Positions 58,718-64,000 of a DNA stretch of 64,000 nucleotides are shown here, piece by piece. The stretch is from contig OU612065.1 in NCBI GenBank assembly GCA_914767715.1, forward strand, positions 6,200,001 through 6,264,000. The letters are read 5' to 3'. The stretch is from Membranipora membranacea. Its lineage: Eukaryota; Bryozoa; Gymnolaemata; Cheilostomatida; Membraniporidae. Every line of letters begins with the position of its first letter. The first letter of the stretch is position 1. The notes beneath the pieces are model-generated. The model was given only the letters and a program-made list of their open reading frames with translations. It did not search any database and was not told the origin of the DNA. The translations under genes were made by a program, and so were the position numbers.

Positions 58718-59381
58718 GAGAGATCGCCAAGAACATAGCTGGTAGCATCAGTGTGAGCAGCAGCTCAAAGGTTCTACTACAAATAAAGCAAAATATGAAA
58801 CTGATGAATATCACAAGACTAGGTTATTTCCGAAATGAACAGACTCCCAACATTGGCAGTGTCGAAGAGTAAGTATGCGAGTTCTACTACCTATTAACTG
58901 TAAGTGTGTCACATACACTGTATGTGACACGCCTAGGTGCATGACTCTACATGAAGTTAGGCACTGTATATTGCACTGTCATGGTTGCCATGGTCTTAAT
59001 CTGATTAATTGTTATAATCTTCCGCATTTACTTCCATTTTTTGCACATTTAATTACCATCTAAATGCGGAGGTTGGCCATCAAAATAATGACGTATCATC
59101 CCACCTGTTTCTATTTTTACGACCTATTTATACAAGTCAGTATAAAGAACAGTGGTTTTTGATCTGAAGATTCAGTTACAACTTGGCGTTGCAATTTATC
59201 AGTTGCCTGGGGCATTTGCCCCAGGGTGTAGTTCCGTAATAAAATCATCAAACTGCCGAAAAACTGCATTCAGTATTATAAAGAACTCTGCCAGCAGTGA
59301 ACTGTCGTGATCTTTCTCGATCCGACAAGTGTTACAGAGGAAGCGAGGGATTTCTGTCTCCCCTTTCTCTGAGACGATTCT
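58718..59381. other. Upstream region of the TXNDC11-like gene
   Basis: Presumed promoter and 5' UTR of the minus-strand TXNDC11-like gene. It contains a perfect 25-bp palindrome at 58906-58930 and a small TGGGGCATTTGCCCCA hairpin near 59207. No coding exon is recognised. Confidence 0.45.
58906..58930. repeat. Perfect 12-bp-arm palindrome about 190 bp upstream of TXNDC11-like start
   Basis: GTGTCACATACA, one C, then the exact reverse complement. Its position just upstream of a gene makes either a symmetrical protein-binding site or a small insertion possible; nothing in the sequence decides between them. Confidence 0.7.
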
Positions 59382-59659
59382 TTGTTGTCAATGATCAGTT
59401 GGGTATTCATAGGTAGGGCCATGGTGACTCTACTCTATAAGATGATCAACAATCTCATTGGTGTACAGATAGCTCTTCGTCAGTCAGCTGTCCACCCTGG
59501 GAAGTATACTCAGCTCCATTGTAGAACAGTGGCTTTCCAGAAATCGTATTCCCTTACACGATCGTCCTGTGGAACTCCTTGCCACCAAGCGTGACGTCTG
59601 TGGTTCCTGTGGACGCCTTCAGAACTGCTGCAGCTGGCGTCCTGACCAAAGCCTACTAA
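59382..59659 (+). pseudogene. 3' remnant of a non-LTR retrotransposon (LINE) reverse-transcriptase ORF
   Basis: Conceptual translation gives TLLYKMINNLIGVQI, then after a frameshift near 59545 gives FPYTIVLWNSLPPSV and continues to VDAFRTAAAGVLTKAY and a TAA at 59657-59659. The LYKxxNNL ... FPxTIxxWNSLPxxV ... DAF pattern is the conserved C-terminal tail of CR1/Jockey-type LINE ORF2 proteins. Only this tail is present and it is frameshifted, so the copy is dead. Confidence 0.7.
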
Positions 59660-60099
59660 TCTCTACACTCCTCTCTTTTCTTCCAGCACAAGCACCCTGC
59701 ACTTGCATTATTGTTACAATGTATTCACAGAAACGCACAAGCAACACAGATGAGTGGAGATGAGACCACAGACTTTTTCCACTCACAGATCAACGTAAGA
59801 AAGACCCTACCAACTTTTCAGCAGGTCAATTTTGAAAAGGCCCTAAAATTTCAAGAGTCATAATGAATATACATTAACGCCATGTATTTTTATCATTAAC
59901 AGGTACACAAAGAGGTCGATAGTGCCATTGATGGGAGGCCACCATACCAACTTCCGGCGGGCAAGCGCTATGGCGTCCCTCCCACGCGGCCCTATCACTG
60001 AAAAACCCATGATACAGCCCTGTCAATGATGATGGAGCTGTTGTACTAAAATAGTGTCCGGTAAATGGCCATCCGCCACGCATCTCTGTAAAAGGGCCA

Positions 60100-60490
60100 T
60101 CCGCTCATGACAAATACTAATCCGGCAGTGCTAACTGGCCATCCATTTTACCTTGTATCAATCTCAATATGTGACTGTCACAAACCCATCCGCATGCCTA
60201 TTAAGTCGGATGTCCGAGTGGCATTTGGTGGTTGCCGAATAGGCATCCGGTTAGCACTCGGGCATCCGGATGGGTTTGTTGACCTGATGATGATTGTCTC
60301 CAACCCATCCTCCTCTGTTACAAAGCCATCCGCCTCCGTCAAAATTGTGTCCGGACGCGTTTATTGCAACCGGATGCCTATTTGGCATCCGCCGGTTGTC
60401 CGATTGCCAACCGGATGCCCGTAGGGCAACCAGCGGATGCCACGCGGACATTCGGCGGTTGTCCGGGCATCCGGATGGGTTCTTAGCGCA
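60100..60490. repeat. GC-rich cluster of short direct and inverted GGCATCCGG-type repeats
   Basis: GCATCCGG/CCGGATGC and CCATCCGC/GCGGATGG motifs recur more than ten times in both orientations, for example CAAACCCATCCGC at 60181 facing CATCCGGATGGGTTTG near 60265. ATAGGCATCCGGTT at about 60241 faces AACCGGATGCCTAT at about 60370. The block is markedly more GC-rich than the rest of the window. It may be a degenerate satellite-like array or a compound foldback element. Open frames through it are by-products of the repeats. Confidence 0.6.
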
Positions 60491-61318
60491 GTAGGAGCAA
60501 CGCATGAATATGATGATGATTATTATAACAAATATAAAACATAATAAATATGTGACAATGAATAGAGAATTAGTAAATAACAATTACGTCAGTGTTTAGA
60601 TTTCACAGACAGGTAGTTTAAGCAAGGAGATTGGAAGCCTTCCATTCTCTCTGTGTGGTTAAATTAATAAAATAATTAAGTTCATACATCATTATCATTT
60701 AATTTATGAACTCCCTCTCAGCAATGAACTCTCATGCAATGAACTCCCTCTTGTTCTCAGTCTCTCCCCCTCACTTTATTTATGTGAAGCTGTGCAAGCA
60801 AGGAGTCCTTGGTGCAAGGAAGCCTTGGCAAAGGATAGCCTGGGCCGGCTCTACAAGCAGCATTTAAATGTTTTATCATTCAGGCTTTAAAGAAACCCTG
60901 AATGAACTATTATTTACTTATCACAATAATGTAGTAGTGCTTATTCATCATTCAGGATTTTTTGCCAACCACTAGTTCAACCTTGAACTTTATCAAATCA
61001 TTATAATGTGTAAAGTGGGTGGGTTGTTAGCAAAGGATTATTATGTGGGATTTGTTTTCCCACTCACCTTGTAATAACATGGAAGGATGACTAACATTTG
61101 CCTACACCAATTAAAGCGCTTCGTTTACTAAAAATATATGACCATATATATCAGTATTATGAGTGATTGAGTGATGATATAGATATTGCTATCAGCTTTC
61201 CTTTACTCCTTGAATATGGAGTATCAATGCAAAATGCATTCTGCAATTATACGTCCTTAAGAGGAATTTTTGAAAAAGTATTTGCGCTCATTATCTTTTT
61301 TAGACCATATGTCTAACC

Positions 61319-61352
61319 TAGCCTGGGCACCCCCGCCACCCTGCCAAGACTA
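61319..61352. mobile_element. 34-bp micro-MITE, one end decayed, near-perfect 9-bp target duplication
   Basis: Starts TAGCCTGGGCA and ends CCAAGACTA, a decayed form of CCCAGGCTA. Its length equals that of the copy at 25240. Flanks are TGTCTAACC (61310-61318) and TGACTAACC (61353-61361), 8 of 9 identical. Intergenic. Confidence 0.6.
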
Positions 61353-61655
61353 TGACTAACCCCTAAAATAGTAGATGCAATGCTGTATTAACTGATAAAA
61401 GCAGGCGTAGAGTAGAGGAAAGGGAGAGCGAGAGAGAATTATGCCCAATAAATTTTTGTCGGCTCCATGCAACGGGTATGCGCTTTCCATTTTGAATCAC
61501 AAGGTCAATTCACAATATTATTATCAAGCACATAAACACTGTGATTTGAAATCAAGGCTGATAATACAAACTGCTGAAACATCAAGATAATTAAGAGGCC
61601 CAACTTCCAATAAACTTCCCAAAAAAGCTGCATCTATAAAGCTAACAGGCAGGCA

Positions 61656-61870
61656 GGGTGGCGTAGTGGTTAGGATTCGAGCATCTCAATCTGAGAGTTG
61701 CAGGTTCGAATCCCGGTCACTACCCATGCTGCTGAAGGAGGTCAGCTCTCTGAACAATAGCCTAGCTTGCCCACTCCTACCTTGTACAGGAGTGTCTATC
61801 TTATATTCATGTAAAGATTGCTGGAGAGCAGCTAAATAAAAAGTGATTTACATTTTTATTTTACATTTTA
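61656..61870 (+). mobile_element. tRNA-derived SINE
   Basis: 61656-61725 is tRNA-like: RNA polymerase III box A (TGGCGTAGTGGT, 61659-61670) and box B (GGTTCGAATCC, 61703-61713) at the usual spacing. The cloverleaf pairs poorly in the acceptor and T stems, so it is not a working tRNA. About 145 bp of unrelated body follows, ending in an A/T-rich tail (AAATAAAAAGTG and TTTTATTTTACATTTTA). The 3' boundary is approximate. Confidence 0.75.
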
Positions 61871-64000
61871 CAGCTAATTTTTTAAATGTGAGACCATAAA
61901 TACTTGCAAAGAGTTTGCTGCAAGCTGTCTATAAATATATTGATCAGATCAGATTAGGTGAATCAACACTGCTAAACATAGACCCGACAAATTGACACTT
62001 CAATCTTAGCCATTGGCAGAGATGCACATTCCATCTTGACATATTAACTCAGCAAGTAATTACAGGACAAAGTAATACTGTTATGCAAGTGACAGATTTT
62101 TATTGTTTACAAAAAAGTGTGTCCAGTTTCCGATTGCTTGGCATAGTAAAGCATGTAAGCAGACACCTTTTAGAGTGAATTGTTTAAGTTTAGATCACGC
62201 TAAATTAGATAGCACACAGAGCTGTTAATCTATGATGATAATTGCAATTGCAGCAAGTCAACTGAGTGCTTTGAGAAAAATGTATACCACAATGCAATTT
62301 AACAACGTTCTATTATATTAGATATTTCATTATATTATGTACTGATTTTATAATCCTAAATTGCAGTAATCAAAGAATTCACTCTATTCCTGTTTAATAT
62401 ACAGTTTACAGTCTCTGTTTTGACCCTGAACAAAATAATAATGTGTCGAGAGCGTATTGGGATCATTGATATTTGATATCTAGGTGACAGCCTAAATCTT
62501 TAATATAAACACAGTACAAAAAGTAAGAACCTACCAGCAAACAACTTGTTTTGTTATCTAAGCATTTTTATTTTGTTTTCCTATGGCTTTATGGTTTCTG
62601 AGTCATTCATGGGCATGTTTATCTCTAAGCTTTACTGCTTCTTGAAGTGATACACTTGCTGATGGAATTTGCTAAGAGCAACTTGCACTAGATTGATCAT
62701 AGCACTGAGCACGGCACAAAAAATCTGAAGATGATACGAGGGCAGTTTCAAGTGGAGGGGTGTTTAAGCTGAGTAATGGGTCCAAAATTGTAAACCTGAC
62801 ACAAGAACAGCCCTCAGGCTAGCCTAATGCGCAGGGTTAAGGCTGGGTGAGCCCAACCTTAAATATTTATAGTGCCTGTATAGGATTACACCGTGACCAA
62901 TGAAATAGAAAACCGATATCATACTATGCTCATACCAAATGAACAGGTTATTGTTTCATAAAGTTACATTAGGAACTGGTAATTAGATTTTATTAATGCT
63001 CTTTTCTTATCAGGTAACGTAAAATTATTCCACATTTCTCTGTTAGGCATTTTAACTTGTGATTGAAACAAACTTGCTTGTATCACACATGCTTCGACAT
63101 AGTTTGTGGCTTCAGAGCATTAGAATGTACTTGTTACAGTTTTATAAAATAAAAACCCTTTTAACATCTCACACAAAACTGGAATATAACGGAGACATCT
63201 TTTCTCTTGACGTTTTTGTGTAAAAAAACTTTAAGTTTATGATGACAGCTGAGCGATTTGTTTGTATTTGAGATAAATAGCGAACTATTAAGTAACATAA
63301 CGGGATGCCACACAAGAGCTACAGAGACACTTGAGCTTCATGAGCGGATAATCAAAGCACCTCAAAATAAGGTAAGAGAAGCAGAAGAGAAGGAAACCAT
63401 ATAACCATCATTTCAAGTATCATCATACTATGAATGGCACAGCGTGACACATGTGTCCAGTGAAAGAATAACTCAGCAGTGGGGCTTTCCAACACTGAAA
63501 TTAAAGCTGTGATTTGTATCCCTCACTTGAGAGTGGTGTATCACAACGAACTTGATGCATGTGAGGATGGTAGTAACATGATATTAATTATACTTTGTAC
63601 TTGTGCTGGAAGACTATAGAACTATATTATTATTAACACATTTACCACAGAAGGGTACTTGAGAACCTGCTATGATTAAATATGCGGTAAGAAGCTGAAA
63701 TTAAACCACTTTTATTATTGGGCTGTGTTCAGTGAGGATAAATAGGCATCAAGAACCGGAGACCTGTCTCATGCGCCTCAGTGAGTTACACGCATCTCTA
63801 CGGTATTATCGGTACTCCTTATCAACCTGACCTTCAACATGCAAGCTCTTACTATCGCTGTCACCATCAACAGAGGCTGACCTTGTGGGTGAGTATTCAG
63901 GTAAGTGCGAAAATCCAGGAGGTGTCATATCATATAGCTGCATGACTGTCAAATGGAAATATTCAAAACAAAGATTTGCAAAGTAATTCTTTACATGTCA
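61871..64000. other. Intergenic sequence, nothing recognised
   Basis: AT-rich sequence with no exon, RNA gene or clear repeat that I can support. Donor-like GTGAGT and GTAAGT sites at about 63890-63905 might mark a 5' UTR exon of a gene starting beyond the window, but this is speculation. Confidence 0.4.

Noticed and set aside
59944-60010. ATGGCG-started first exon of a new plus-strand gene
   Set aside because: The frame closes after about 19 codons with no donor that extends it convincingly.
59874-60083. 69-codon minus-strand open stretch in a GC-richer segment
   Set aside because: No domain. It borders the GC-rich repeat cluster, and its openness is explained by base composition.
60107-60583. 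Several overlapping open frames with repeated Cys/Pro/His-rich text
   Set aside because: These are translations of the GGCATCCGG-type repeats, not a gene.
60836-60853. Further TAGCC micro-element (TAGCCTGGGCCGGCTCTA)
   Set aside because: The flanking 9-mers do not match, so insertion cannot be supported.
61656-61725. Functional tRNA gene
   Set aside because: Boxes A and B are good, but the acceptor and T stems mispair and the anticodon arm is poor. The sequence continues into a SINE-like body and A/T-rich tail.

Overview
The window is nuclear DNA of an animal, most likely an invertebrate. Genes are split by GT-AG introns of roughly 0.1-3.5 kb, the DNA is AT-rich by eye, and there are poly(A) signals, a tRNA-derived SINE, a decayed LINE and many small palindromic elements. 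There are no bacterial operons, ribosome binding sites or CRISPR arrays. The protein set is metazoan (laminin G, TSP1 repeats, class A GPCR, LRRFIP, PPM1D, cullin-2). Phylum cannot be settled from this window; a non-bilaterian or marine invertebrate is a guess.

Layout. 1-319: a large near-perfect palindrome. 1096-3130 (+): 3' end of a laminin G-domain gene. 3697-9980 (-): complete ten-exon GNPAT ending in a peroxisomal AKL signal, head to head (302 bp, four CCAAT boxes) with 10283-16904 (+): complete eight-exon PPM1D/Wip1-like phosphatase. 17991-26928 (-): nine-exon gene with properdin architecture (signal peptide, N-terminal Cys-Cys/CxxC domain, six TSP1 repeats, acidic tail). Its 3.5 kb third intron carries a dispanin/CD225 gene on the opposite strand (23275-23730, +). 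29064-30551 (-): two-exon class A GPCR split inside the DRY motif. 33372-40053 (+): complete fifteen-exon cullin-2. 42675-47883 (+): LRRFIP-like coiled-coil gene. 49582-50655 (+): FKBP12. 51009-58717 (-): fifteen-exon TXNDC11-like ER thioredoxin protein. 58.7-64 kb: intergenic, with a LINE tail, a GC-rich repeat cluster and a SINE. Exon joins for the complete gene models were checked for reading phase, and every join closes in frame.

The genes do not form one pathway. They are mostly housekeeping genes (ether lipid synthesis, stress phosphatase, ubiquitin ligase scaffold, prolyl isomerase, ER redox) with an innate-immunity-like pair in the middle (properdin-like gene hosting a dispanin).

The two best discoveries are: (1) a properdin-like gene with the vertebrate TSR0 + six-TSR layout in what looks like an invertebrate genome; and (2) a family of extremely short palindromic insertions (32-90 bp, ends TAGCC...GGCTA). 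Five copies are each flanked by a perfect or one-mismatch 9-bp direct repeat, which looks like target-site duplication by a Mutator-type transposase acting on almost nothing but terminal repeats.
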